Positions 1 through 7,763 of a stretch of 18,752 bases of DNA are shown one piece after another (within the stretch, counting starts at the first letter, position 1; each line of letters starts with the position of its first letter). The notes under the pieces were generated by a model, which was given only the letters and a program-made list of their open reading frames with translations, made no database searches and was not told the DNA's origin. The position numbers were made by a program, and so were the translations under genes. The DNA lies in the NCBI GenBank assembly GCA_946887295.1, contig CAMPKP010000056.1, positions 1 through 18,752 on the forward strand, in the 5' to 3' direction. The stretch comes from an uncultured Gemmatimonadota bacterium. Lineage in GTDB: Bacteria; Gemmatimonadota; Gemmatimonadetes; Gemmatimonadales; GWC2-71-9.

Positions 1-929
1 GGCTCTACGACTCGGCGATCGTGCGGGTCTATCCCACCGGGGTAGTGCGGGTCTACATCGGGGCCTCGCCGCACGGACAGGGCGAGGAGACCACGTTCGC
101 CCAGATAGTGGCCGAGGAGTTCGGCTACCCGGTGGAGAACATCGAGATCGTCCACGGCGATACCGAGACCACTCCGCAGGGCTGGGGCACCTACGGCAGC
201 CGCTCCACCGCCGTCTGCGGATCGGCGGTGAAGGTCGCGGCGCAGCGGGTCAAGGAAAAGGCCAAAAAAATCGCGGCCCATCTGATGGAGGCCAACGAGC
301 AGGATCTGGAATGGAAGGACGGCAAGTTCGCGGTGCGGGGATCGCCCGACCAGGGCAAGAGCTTTGCCGAAGTAGCGCTCATGGCCAACGTCGCGTGGAA
401 CATGCCGGCCGGCGTCGAGCCCGGACTCGAGGCGTCCGCCTTCTTCGATCCCTCCAACTTCGTGTACCCGTTCGGGAGCCATCTCTGCACCGTGGAGGTG
501 GACGCCGAGACCGGCGAGGTGAAGATCCTGCGCTACGTCGCGGTGGACGACTGCGGGCCGCACATCAATCCCATGATCGTGCAGGGGCAGATCCACGGCG
601 GGGTGATCCAGGGAATCGGCGAGGGCCTTCAGGAGATCTGCATCTACGACGACTCCGGCCAGCTCGCCACCGGAACGATGATGGACTACGCCGTCCCCAA
701 GGCGAGCCAGATGCCGCGGATCGAGACCGACTACACGGTCACGCCGTCGCCGGTCAACCCGCTCGGTGTGAAGGGCTGCGGCGAGGCCGGCACGATCGCC
801 TCGGCGGCCTGCCTGGTGAACGCGGTCTGCGACGCGCTGTCGCCGCTGGGGATCGTGCACATCGACAAGCCGCTCACTCCCGCCCGCGTGTGGGCGGCCA
901 TGCAGGCGGCGAAGGGAGCGACCTCATGA
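1..929 (+). CDS. coxL: Aerobic CO dehydrogenase-like molybdenum hydroxylase, large subunit, C-terminal part (5' truncated by window)
   Basis: The reading frame is open from base 3 and gives 308 residues of the C-terminal half of a xanthine oxidase-family molybdopterin subunit. In the family this chain binds Mo-pterin cytosine dinucleotide and oxidises CO or a related substrate. Visible hallmarks are PHGQGEETTFAQIVAEEFG near the left edge, GTYGSRSTAVCG about 40 residues on, HGGVIQGIGEG (glycine loop) and KGCGEAGTI, whose Glu (codon 783-785) matches the catalytic glutamate. As I recall the family, form I CoxL has GVGESPHV at that place, so GEAGTI favours form II or another relative. The diagnostic loop (AYXCSFR or AYRGAGR) lies outside the window. 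The TGA overlaps the next start as ATGA. The family is certain; the substrate is not. Confidence 0.93.
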   Translation, partial: LYDSAIVRVYPTGVVRVYIGASPHGQGEETTFAQIVAEEFGYPVENIEIVHGDTETTPQGWGTYGSRSTAVCGSAVKVAAQRVKEKAKKIAAHLMEANEQDLEWKDGKFAVRGSPDQGKSFAEVALMANVAWNMPAGVEPGLEASAFFDPSNFVYPFGSHLCTVEVDAETGEVKILRYVAVDDCGPHINPMIVQGQIHGGVIQGIGEGLQEICIYDDSGQLATGTMMDYAVPKASQMPRIETDYTVTPSPVNPLGVKGCGEAGTIASAACLVNAVCDALSPLGIVHIDKPLTPARVWAAMQAAKGATS

Positions 930-1783
930 TACCCGCGAGCTTCGACTACGTCCGCGCGGTGTCGGTGCGCGACGCGCTCAACTCACTGGCTGCGGGAGAC
1001 GGCAGCAAGATCCTCGCGGGCGGCCACAGCCTCCTGCCGATGATGCGCTTCCGCCTGGCGCAGCCGCCGCGCCTGGTGGACGTCAGCGACCTCGCCGAGC
1101 TCAGGGCCATCGTGGAGCACCGCAAGGGCGTGCGGATCGGCGCCACCACCACGTACCGCGACCTGCTCGATTCCCCGCTGGTGCGCGAGCGGTTCCCGCT
1201 GCTGGTCGAGTGCACCGAGAACATCGGCGATCTCCAGGTCCGCAATCGCGGGACCGTCGGCGGAAGCCTGGCGCACGCCGATCCCGCGTCGGACCTGCCG
1301 GCGGTGATGCTGGTGCTGGACGCGACGTTCAACCTCAGATCCAAGCGCGGCAGGCGCGCGGTGCGCGCCCGCGAGTTCTTCCAGGGCCCCTTCGCGACCG
1401 CCCTCGCGGAGGACGAGATGCTGATCGACCTCGTGCTGCCGCCGACCCCGCGGGGCGCGGGCACCGCGTACCTGAGCCAGGACCAGGCGGCGTCGGGGTA
1501 TTCGCTGGCGGGCGCGGCGGCGGTGATCGCCCGAACGCGGAAGACGGTGAGCCACGCCGCCGTCGCCCTCACCGGGGTGGGAGACATGTCCCGGCTGGTC
1601 GGCTCGACCGACCAGCTGGTCGGCACCAGGGCCGAGCCCGACGTGATCGGCCGGGTAGCCGCCGCCTCGGTGGAGGGGATCGAGATCACCGGGGACATCC
1701 ATGCGTCCGCCGTGTACCGGCGTCATCTGGCCACGGTGATCGTGCGCCGCGCGATTCAGAAGGCGCTGGAGCGTGCCGCCTAA
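926..1783 (+). CDS. coxM: CO dehydrogenase-like medium subunit, FAD-binding
   Basis: This 285-residue protein has the length and both signatures of the FAD subunit of molybdenum hydroxylases. The first is ILAGGHSLLPMMRFRLAQP at about residues 31-49, and the second is GTVGGSLAHADPASDLPAV at about 110-128; both loops contact FAD in this family. The C-terminal CO_deh_flav_C domain follows. In the complex it passes electrons from the 2Fe-2S small subunit (not in this window) to an acceptor. The start ATG at 926 overlaps the coxL stop (ATGA), which implies translational coupling. The order L then M is that of form II clusters; form I clusters run M-S-L. The same frame stays open upstream inside coxL, but the homology begins at MIPASFDYVRA. 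Confidence 0.95.
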   Translation: MIPASFDYVRAVSVRDALNSLAAGDGSKILAGGHSLLPMMRFRLAQPPRLVDVSDLAELRAIVEHRKGVRIGATTTYRDLLDSPLVRERFPLLVECTENIGDLQVRNRGTVGGSLAHADPASDLPAVMLVLDATFNLRSKRGRRAVRAREFFQGPFATALAEDEMLIDLVLPPTPRGAGTAYLSQDQAASGYSLAGAAAVIARTRKTVSHAAVALTGVGDMSRLVGSTDQLVGTRAEPDVIGRVAAASVEGIEITGDIHASAVYRRHLATVIVRRAIQKALERAA

Positions 1784-1809
1784 CCGCCCTCATCTCGAGG
1801 ACCGACCGC

Positions 1810-2259
1810 ATGAAGCTGCAGTTCTCCGGTGCACCCGAGATCGCCGCGTCGCGGCAGAAGGTCTGGGCGCGGCTCATGGACCCCGACTTCGTGGCGGCCT
1901 CGGCGCCCGGTGTGGAGGCGGTGGAGGCCGTCGACCCGACCCATTTCAACGTCGTGAGCGGGCTGGGAGTCGGCGCGGTCAAGGTCAAGTTCAAGCTCGA
2001 CGTGGAGCTGTCCGACATCGTCGAGCCGGAGCGGCTCCGGATGACCGCCCGGGGCAAGGCTCCGGGCTCCGCGGTGGACGTGGTCTCGAGCGTCCACCTG
2101 GAAGAGGCGGGCGACGGCCGGACCCGGCTCAACTGGTCGGCGACGAGCAACGTGAGCGGCACCGTGGCGAGCGTCGGCGCCCGGCTCCTGGAGGGCACCG
2201 CGCGGCGACTCACCGAGGAATTCTGGACCGACTTCGCCCGTCGGGTCGGCACCGGGTGA
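1810..2259 (+). CDS. coxG: CoxG-like SRPBCC protein, short form
   Basis: This 149-residue protein of the CoxG/SRPBCC (START-like) family begins MKLQFSGAPEIAASRQKVWA and contains the typical PGVEAVEAVDPTHFNV segment. It ends in the long SRPBCC helix, with EFWTDFARRVGTG at the terminus. In Oligotropha carboxidovorans CoxG takes part in attaching CO dehydrogenase to the cytoplasmic membrane. Here the usual C-terminal extension with a hydrophobic tail is missing; full-length family members are nearer 200 residues. Membrane anchoring is therefore not supported by the sequence. A GAGGA ribosome-binding site at 1797-1801 lies 8 bp before the ATG. It starts 26 bp after coxM and its TGA overlaps the coxD GTG start (GTGA). 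Confidence 0.88.
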   Translation: MKLQFSGAPEIAASRQKVWARLMDPDFVAASAPGVEAVEAVDPTHFNVVSGLGVGAVKVKFKLDVELSDIVEPERLRMTARGKAPGSAVDVVSSVHLEEAGDGRTRLNWSATSNVSGTVASVGARLLEGTARRLTEEFWTDFARRVGTG

Positions 2260-3158
2260 CCCAGCCACTCGACATAGACGCGGTCCAGGCCGCCTTCGCC
2301 CGCGAGGGCTACGTCGCGGACCGCGAGCTCTCCACCTCGATCTTTCTCTCGCTGGCCCTGCAGCGTCCGCTGCTGCTGGAAGGCGAGGCCGGCGTCGGCA
2401 AGACCGAGGTCGCCCGCACCCTCGCCGCCGTGCTCGGCGCGGAGCTGATCCGGCTGCAATGCTACGAAGGACTCGACGCGAGCACCGCCCTGTACGAGTG
2501 GGACTATCCCCGGCAGATGCTGGAGATCCGGCTGCTCGAGGCCCGGGGCGAGGCCAAGTCCGCGGCTACCCGCGACATCTTCGGACCCGACTTTCTCATC
2601 CGCCGGCCGCTGCTGCGCGCCCTGGAGAGCCGGGCGAGCGAGCCGCCGGTGCTGCTGATCGACGAAGTGGACCGCGCCGACGAGGAGTTCGAGGCCTTTC
2701 TGCTGGAGATTCTGAGCGATTTCGCGGTGAGCATCCCGGAGATCGGCACCGTCCGGGCGGACCGCCCTCCCCGAGTGATCCTCACGAGCAACCGCACCCG
2801 CGAGGTGCACGACGCGCTCAAGCGCCGGTGCCTCTATCACTGGATCGACTATCCCGCTCCCGACCGCGAGCTCGCCATCCTCCGCGCCCGGCTGCCCCGG
2901 GTGCCCGAGACACTGGCGCGCGACATCGTCGCCTTCGTCCAGCGTCTCCGGCAGGCCGACCTCACCAAGTCCCCCGGTGTCGCCGAGACACTCGACTGGG
3001 CGGCGGCGCTGCTGGCCCTCGGCGCCGGTCACCTCGACCCGGCGCAGGTGGAGCGGACGCTCGGCGTGCTCCTGAAGTACCAGGAAGACCTGGGAGGCAT
3101 GCGTGCCGGCGGTGCGCGCGGCATACTCGAGGAGACGCGGGCCACCGCCCGTGCCTGA
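2256..3158 (+). CDS. coxD: MoxR-family AAA+ ATPase, CoxD-like
   Basis: This 300-residue AAA+ protein has Walker A GEAGVGKTE (Lys49), Walker B LLIDEVDRADEEFE (Asp136-Glu137), a sensor-1 segment VILTSNRTREVHDALKRRC and the MoxR-type C-terminal lid. CoxD-type ATPases act with the VWA protein CoxE as a chaperone in building the sulfurated Cu-Mo centre of CO dehydrogenase; that role comes from O. carboxidovorans. The start is GTG at 2256, which overlaps the coxG stop and gives VTQPLDIDAVQAAFAREGY, the normal N-terminus. The open frame extends further upstream, but that part only shadows coxG. coxE begins 15 bp downstream, as expected for the MoxR/VWA pair. Confidence 0.93.
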   Translation: MTQPLDIDAVQAAFAREGYVADRELSTSIFLSLALQRPLLLEGEAGVGKTEVARTLAAVLGAELIRLQCYEGLDASTALYEWDYPRQMLEIRLLEARGEAKSAATRDIFGPDFLIRRPLLRALESRASEPPVLLIDEVDRADEEFEAFLLEILSDFAVSIPEIGTVRADRPPRVILTSNRTREVHDALKRRCLYHWIDYPAPDRELAILRARLPRVPETLARDIVAFVQRLRQADLTKSPGVAETLDWAAALLALGAGHLDPAQVERTLGVLLKYQEDLGGMRAGGARGILEETRATARA

Positions 3159-3173
3159 AGGGCCCTGGATCCC

Positions 3174-4310
3174 GTGATCCCGGCAACCGTGGACGGGGTG
3201 GCGTTCACCGCGAACGTCGCGCGGTTCGCCCGTGTGCTCCGGCGCGCCGGGCTCGAGGTGGAGCCGGGCCAGACCGCCACCTTCCTTCGGGCGCTCGTGC
3301 TGCTGGGCTTCGACCGCCGGAGCGACGTCCGAGCCGCGGGCCGCGCGATCTTCGCGCGCCGTCGCGAGGACGGAGCCGTCTACGACGCAGCGTTCGACCT
3401 GTTCTGGCGCCGCTCCGGAGCCGGGGGCGACCCGAGCGGCCGCCTGCCGCGCATCACGCAGCGGGAGCGCGGTGCCTCCGGCGAGATGCCGCCAGAAGGC
3501 ACTGAAGGCACCGGTGACGAGCCGGTCACCACGGTGCGGCCAGGCAGCGCCGGCGCGCGCGAGGTGCTGCGGACCGCCGACTTCGCCTCCCTCACGCCCG
3601 AGGAGGCCCGCGACGCACAGGCGATGCTGGAGGCGCTGCGCCCCAGGCTGCCACAGCGTCGCTCCCGGCGGAGCGGCGTCGGCCGGAGCGGGCACCGGCC
3701 CGCCGGCCGCGCCATGCTCCGCCACGCGCTCGCCAGCGGAGGCGAGGCGCTCCGCTGGCGCTGGCTGCGCCGGGCGACGCGCCCCCGTCCCATCGTCCTG
3801 GTCTGCGACATCAGTGGCTCGATGGAGCGCTACAGCCGGCTCATGCTCCGTTTCGCCCACGCGCTTCGGCGAACCGGCGCGCCGGTCGAGGTCTTCGTGT
3901 TCGGCACGCGCCTGACCCGGATCACCCGACAGCTCGCGGTCCGAAGTCCGGACGCGGCGCTGCGCCGCGTGGCCGAGAGAGTGGTAGACTGGAGCGGAGG
4001 AACCAGGATCGGCGAGAGCCTGCGCGAGCTGAACCGCCGCTGGGTGCGGCGGGCGGTGAGGAGCAGCGCCGTGGTCCTGCTGATGTCGGACGGCTGGGAG
4101 CGAGGCGACCCCGCTCTGCTCGGCCGCGAGATGGCCACACTGCGGCGCTCCTGCCACCGCCTCATCTGGATCGACCCGCTCGCCGTGCGGGCGGGGTTCG
4201 AGCCTGCGACCGCCGGCCTGCGAGCGGCGCTGCCGCATGTGGACGAGTTCGTGCCGGCGGCGAGCGTGGCGTCGCTGGCCGCGCTCGCCCACCGTCTGGG
4301 TAATCTGTGA
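3174..4310 (+). CDS. coxE: VWA-domain protein, CoxE-like
   Basis: This 378-residue CoxE-type von Willebrand factor A protein starts at GTG 3174. The N-terminal half is a helical region followed by a Gly/Arg-rich linker at about residues 80-190. The VWA domain carries an intact metal-ion-dependent adhesion site: DISGSM (Asp212, Ser214, Ser216), Thr277 in WSGGTRIGESL, and Asp306 in LLMSDGWERGD. The family partners the MoxR ATPase encoded just upstream to mature the hydroxylase active site in the cytoplasm. AAGGGC at 3158-3163 may be a weak ribosome-binding site. The stop at 4308-4310 is directly followed by the ribosome-binding site of the next gene, so the operon continues. Confidence 0.92.
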   Translation: MIPATVDGVAFTANVARFARVLRRAGLEVEPGQTATFLRALVLLGFDRRSDVRAAGRAIFARRREDGAVYDAAFDLFWRRSGAGGDPSGRLPRITQRERGASGEMPPEGTEGTGDEPVTTVRPGSAGAREVLRTADFASLTPEEARDAQAMLEALRPRLPQRRSRRSGVGRSGHRPAGRAMLRHALASGGEALRWRWLRRATRPRPIVLVCDISGSMERYSRLMLRFAHALRRTGAPVEVFVFGTRLTRITRQLAVRSPDAALRRVAERVVDWSGGTRIGESLRELNRRWVRRAVRSSAVVLLMSDGWERGDPALLGREMATLRRSCHRLIWIDPLAVRAGFEPATAGLRAALPHVDEFVPAASVASLAALAHRLGNL

Positions 4311-4320
4311 GGAGGGACCG

Positions 4321-5403
4321 ATGCGCGATCTGCTGACCGACTACGAGCGGCTGGTCCGAGCGGGGGAACCGTTCGGCCGGGCCGTGGTGACCAGCGTCTG
4401 GGGCTCCGCCCCGCGGGCCGAGGGCGCCTCGATGCTCGCCACCTCGAGCGGCACGATCGCGGGCTCCGTCTCCGGGGGATGCGTGGAAGGCGCCACCGCG
4501 ACCGAGATCGCCGCGGCGCTGGAACGGGGAACCCCCAGGCTGGTGACGTTCGGGGTGAGCGATGAGCGAGCGTGGGAGGTCGGTCTCGCCTGCGGCGGAA
4601 CGATCAAGGTCTTCGTCGAGCCGGCGGTCCGACCCGAGGTGCTCGCCGCCGCCCGGGGACCGGGCGGCGAAGTGGTGGCGACGATCGTCGAGGGCGCGGC
4701 ACCCGGGGTCTCGATGCGCGTGCTGGAGGACGGAAGGATGGAGGGCGACCTCGGCCCCGGCGTGCCCTCCGCCGCGGTCCGCGAAGCCGCCATCGCGGCC
4801 CTGCAGCGGGAGCGCAGCACGACCGTGCCGGTGAGGACCCCGGCTGGGGAGACATCGGTGTTCCTCGAGGTGTTCCCGCGGCAACCGCGACTGGTGATCT
4901 TCGGCGGCGTCCACGTCGCCGTAGCCCTGGTTCCGCTGGCCCGAATGCTCGGCTATCGCACGATCGTCGCCGACGGCCGCCAGTCGTTCCTCACCCGGGA
5001 GCGCTTCCCCGGCGCCGACGAGCTGATCCTCGCCTGGCCCGAACAGGCGTTCGAGCAGATCGGCCTGGACCCGTCGTGCTACGTCTGCCTTCTCTCCCAC
5101 GACCCCAAGTTCGACGAGCCGGCGCTCAAGGCGGCACTCCGCTCTCCCGCGAAGTACGTGGGAGCGATCGGCTCTCGGAAGACCCAGGCGGCGCGGCGAA
5201 AGTGGCTGGAGGAGGAGGGGTTCAGTCAGGCCGAGATCGCGAGGCTGCACGGACCGATCGGACTCGACCTGGGCGGCCGCCAGCCGGCCGAGACGGCGCT
5301 CGCGATCATGGCCGAGATGACGGCGGTGAGGTACGGCGGCGGGGCTGCCGGCGTCAGCCCCGCACCGGAAGGTCCAGGTCCTCGCTCACGATCTCCCGCG
5401 TGA
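4321..5403 (+). CDS. XdhC/CoxF-family molybdenum cofactor maturation protein
   Basis: This 360-residue XdhC/CoxF-family protein binds molybdenum cofactor and helps insert the sulfurated cofactor into molybdenum hydroxylases. The XdhC N-domain shows SVSGGCVEGA (Cys54) and EVGLACGGTIKVFVE (Cys91). The C-terminal Rossmann domain starts at about residue 191 with LVIFGGVHVA and continues to YVGAIGSRKTQA and HGPIGLDLGGRQPAETALA, all typical. The glycine motif reads GGVH rather than the common GAGH. GGAGGG at 4311-4316 is a good ribosome-binding site, and it lies 10 bp after coxE. The last 50 bp overlap the end of the convergent SARP gene; the tail beyond GGGAAGVSPAPEG is probably unstructured. Confidence 0.9.
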   Translation: MRDLLTDYERLVRAGEPFGRAVVTSVWGSAPRAEGASMLATSSGTIAGSVSGGCVEGATATEIAAALERGTPRLVTFGVSDERAWEVGLACGGTIKVFVEPAVRPEVLAAARGPGGEVVATIVEGAAPGVSMRVLEDGRMEGDLGPGVPSAAVREAAIAALQRERSTTVPVRTPAGETSVFLEVFPRQPRLVIFGGVHVAVALVPLARMLGYRTIVADGRQSFLTRERFPGADELILAWPEQAFEQIGLDPSCYVCLLSHDPKFDEPALKAALRSPAKYVGAIGSRKTQAARRKWLEEEGFSQAEIARLHGPIGLDLGGRQPAETALAIMAEMTAVRYGGGAAGVSPAPEGPGPRSRSPA

Positions 5404-7615
5404 CCGGCGGCCGGGAGTGCCGTACGGCCGGGGCTTCGGTCCAGCCGGCGCTCTCCATCAAACTCGCCGTGCGGCGATCGACCTCGTCGGACTCGGCCCG
5501 ATCCCCTGCGACGGTCGAGGCCAGGTCGAGCCAGGAAAGCGCCTCGGCAAATGCGAAACGCTGGAGCGCGGCCTCGCTGGCGAGCAGCGCCGAGCGGTAG
5601 GCCAGCTCCCGGTCCCCGCCCTGCTCCGCGTGGCGGGCGACCTCGGCCGCGATGCCGCGGGCGTCCGACGGCGGCGTCACGGCGTCCAGCGACGCGGCCA
5701 GCGCCCGGTGCACTTCCCGGCGGCGGGTCGGAGTCACCCCGTCGCGGACCACGTGCGCGACCACCGGGTGCAGGCACCGGTACACGCCCGCCCCTTCCTC
5801 CACCAGCCGGCGCTCCGCCAGCGCGTCGCACACGGTGGCGGCGTGCAGTCGTGAGATCCCGTGCACGTGCGACAGTACCTCGGGTCGGCATCCGGGGCCG
5901 CCCGCTACCGCGACGGTGATGAGCACTTCCGCCAGCTCCTCGGGCAGCCGGTTCACCTGCTCGGCGATGACATCGTGCACCGTGCGCGAGAACGGGAACT
6001 CCCGTCCGCCCGCGAGCGCCGACGGCGCCGCCGTCCATTCGCCGCTCTGCTCGTCGGCCGTGAGCAGCCCCTGCACGAACATCGACTTGATCAGCTCGAT
6101 GATGTAGAAGGGATTGCCGCCGGTGATCCGGTAGATCCGCCGCGCGAAGCGGCGGGCGCCGGTCGGCGTGCTCACGTGACCCATCTCACGCACCAGCCGC
6201 CAGACTTCCTCCTCGCCGAGACCGGACAGCGCGATCGTCTCGGCGCCGGCCTTGGCACGGAGCGCCCGGCAGAGCCGCGCGGCAGGGGCGTCGCGCTCCA
6301 GATCGCCCAGCGTCGTCGTCCCCAGCCAGAGGATCGGGGCCTGCTCCAGCCGCCGGGCGAGGACCTGGATGAGCTTGCAGCTGTCCTCGTCGCACCACTG
6401 GAGGTCATCCAGCGCGATCACCAGCGGCCGCTCGGCGGCGAGAGAGGCGATGAGCTGCGCGATGCCCTCGTACAGACGCCACGCGTCGGTCGGGTCTACG
6501 GTCGGCTCCGGCTCGGGCAGGCCGGGGAAACGCTGGCGCAGCTCCGGCAGCAGCCTCGCCGCCTCGGTGAGCCACTCCGGGTCGGTGGCCGCCAGACCGG
6601 GCGCGTCCATCGCTTCGCGGAGGGTCTCCACCAGGGGAGCGAAGGGCACGGCCGCGGTCGCGTCGTAGCCGCGCCCCCTGAGCACCGTGGCACCTCCTGC
6701 GACGACGGTCCGGAGAAACTCCTCGACGAGGCGCGACTTCCCGATTCCCGCGTCCCCCTCGATCAGCACGATCCTCCGCCTGCCCTTCGCCGCCTCCTTC
6801 CAGGCCGCCACCAGCGCGTTCCACTCCTGCTCGCGGCCGATGAGGGCGGCCTCGAAGGAGTGCGCCCGCGGGTACCACTCCTCGCTCACCGGCCGTCGCG
6901 GGGCCCTTTCGACTTCCGCCTCGATCCGCCGTCCCAGGGCGCTCAGCGCCTGGGAAGGCTCGCATCCGGTCTCCCGCTGCAGCGCGGACCGGTATTCGGC
7001 CAGCCTGGCCAACGCCGCACCCCGGTCCCCGGCGAGGTATCTCGCCTCGATCGCCACCCGGGCGGCCTCCTCGGAGAGGCGGTCGCAGGCCAGCCACCGG
7101 TCGGCGCGCTCGGCGGCCTCCCGCCAGCGGCGCCGGTCCATCGCGTCCCGGGCCAGGGTGCCGAGCACCTCGGCATATCGGTTGAGCAGACGGGTCCTGG
7201 TTTCGGCGGCCCACTCGTCGAACTGGGGTGCGTGGCGGATGGAGAACCCGGCCAGGAACCGGGGGATGTCGATCGCGGCCGCAGCCTCGGGGTCCCGCTC
7301 CGCGCTCTCCAGGAACCCGGTGACGTCGCAGCGGACCGGCTCGGCCAGCTCCACGAGCTGCCGGTCGCAGCGGACCACCTCGCCAAGCGAAGTGCGCAGC
7401 TGCTTGAGGGCCTGGCGCAGCGACGCGCGCGCCTCGGGCTCCGGGGACTCGCCCCAGAGCAGATCGGCAAGTGCCTCGCGGGTATGGGGATGCGGCTCGA
7501 GGGCCAGGTAGGCGAGAAGGGCGAGCGCCTTGGCGCCGGGCTGGGGCGTGACCCGCTCCCCGTCGGCCAGTCCGACGGTGGGCGATCCGATCAAGGTCAA
7601 CACGGGACCCGACAA
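5354..7615 (-). CDS. SARP/AfsR-like regulator: winged helix, BTAD and STAND ATPase domains
   Basis: This 753-residue regulator has three parts. Residues 1-95 form an OmpR-like winged helix typical of SARPs, with GAKALALLAYLALEP and LWGESPEPEARASLRQAL. Residues about 100-245 form the bacterial transcriptional activation domain, with FDEWAAETRTRLLNRY and YRSALQRETGCEPSQA. From about 260 a STAND/AAA_16 ATPase follows, with GREQEWNAL, Walker A EGDAGIGKSR (Lys293) and Walker B LVIALDDLQW (Asp403-Asp404). The remainder looks helical and ends without a LuxR helix-turn-helix. SARPs bind spaced direct heptamers and activate secondary-metabolite or peptide genes. The start is TTG at 7615, with AGGA about 9 bp upstream; an ATG at 7622 is out of frame. 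It diverges from the small-peptide gene, whose region it may control. Confidence 0.9.
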   Translation of the reverse strand: MSGPVLTLIGSPTVGLADGERVTPQPGAKALALLAYLALEPHPHTREALADLLWGESPEPEARASLRQALKQLRTSLGEVVRCDRQLVELAEPVRCDVTGFLESAERDPEAAAAIDIPRFLAGFSIRHAPQFDEWAAETRTRLLNRYAEVLGTLARDAMDRRRWREAAERADRWLACDRLSEEAARVAIEARYLAGDRGAALARLAEYRSALQRETGCEPSQALSALGRRIEAEVERAPRRPVSEEWYPRAHSFEAALIGREQEWNALVAAWKEAAKGRRRIVLIEGDAGIGKSRLVEEFLRTVVAGGATVLRGRGYDATAAVPFAPLVETLREAMDAPGLAATDPEWLTEAARLLPELRQRFPGLPEPEPTVDPTDAWRLYEGIAQLIASLAAERPLVIALDDLQWCDEDSCKLIQVLARRLEQAPILWLGTTTLGDLERDAPAARLCRALRAKAGAETIALSGLGEEEVWRLVREMGHVSTPTGARRFARRIYRITGGNPFYIIELIKSMFVQGLLTADEQSGEWTAAPSALAGGREFPFSRTVHDVIAEQVNRLPEELAEVLITVAVAGGPGCRPEVLSHVHGISRLHAATVCDALAERRLVEEGAGVYRCLHPVVAHVVRDGVTPTRRREVHRALAASLDAVTPPSDARGIAAEVARHAEQGGDRELAYRSALLASEAALQRFAFAEALSWLDLASTVAGDRAESDEVDRRTASLMESAGWTEAPAVRHSRPPVTREIVSEDLDLPVRG

Positions 7616-7763
7616 TCGGCATTGTCCTGGGGGATTCGAAGGACCAACCTACGCCCGATTCACGGAAGGGCAAGAGCGATTCACGCGGAATTCACGGGCC
7701 CACCCGACATTGGCTCCAGTTCTTTCGCCAGCGATCGAGACCGCCACACATTCGGAGGGTACC
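7616..7763. promoter_or_regulatory. Divergent intergenic region between the SARP gene and the peptide gene
   Basis: This 148 bp non-coding stretch should hold the promoters of both divergent transcription units. On the minus strand a weak pair, TTGCCC (7673-7668) and TAGGTT (7651-7646) with 16 bp between them, could serve the SARP gene. On the plus strand TTGGCT (7710-7715) with GATCGA (7733-7738) is only a poor match, so no plus promoter can be assigned by eye. The three ATTCACG repeats described separately lie inside. The peptide ribosome-binding site GGAGGG is at 7754-7759. Confidence 0.5.
7658..7696 (+). repeat. Three ATTCACG direct repeats, candidate SARP operator
   Basis: Exact copies of ATTCACG lie at 7658-7664, 7679-7685 and 7690-7696, so the start-to-start spacing is 21 and 11 bp. 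All three face the same way and fall on about the same helical face. SARP regulators classically bind heptamer direct repeats spaced 11 or 22 bp apart, and a SARP gene begins 42 bp to the left of the first copy. The first copy also falls within the spacer of the weak SARP promoter candidate. Operator function is inferred; the repeats and spacings are seen directly. Confidence 0.5.

Noticed and set aside
1686..4292. 868-codon open frame on the minus strand across the cox genes
   Set aside because: It is antisense to coxM, coxG, coxD and coxE, which have clear family motifs, and its translation is low-complexity Arg/Gly/Ala/His-rich, typical of a shadow frame in high-GC DNA.
6405..7673. Minus-strand frame with an ATG at 7622 overlapping the SARP N-terminus
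   Set aside because: Out of frame with the winged helix/BTAD coding sequence; the SARP frame from TTG 7615 carries all the domain signatures.
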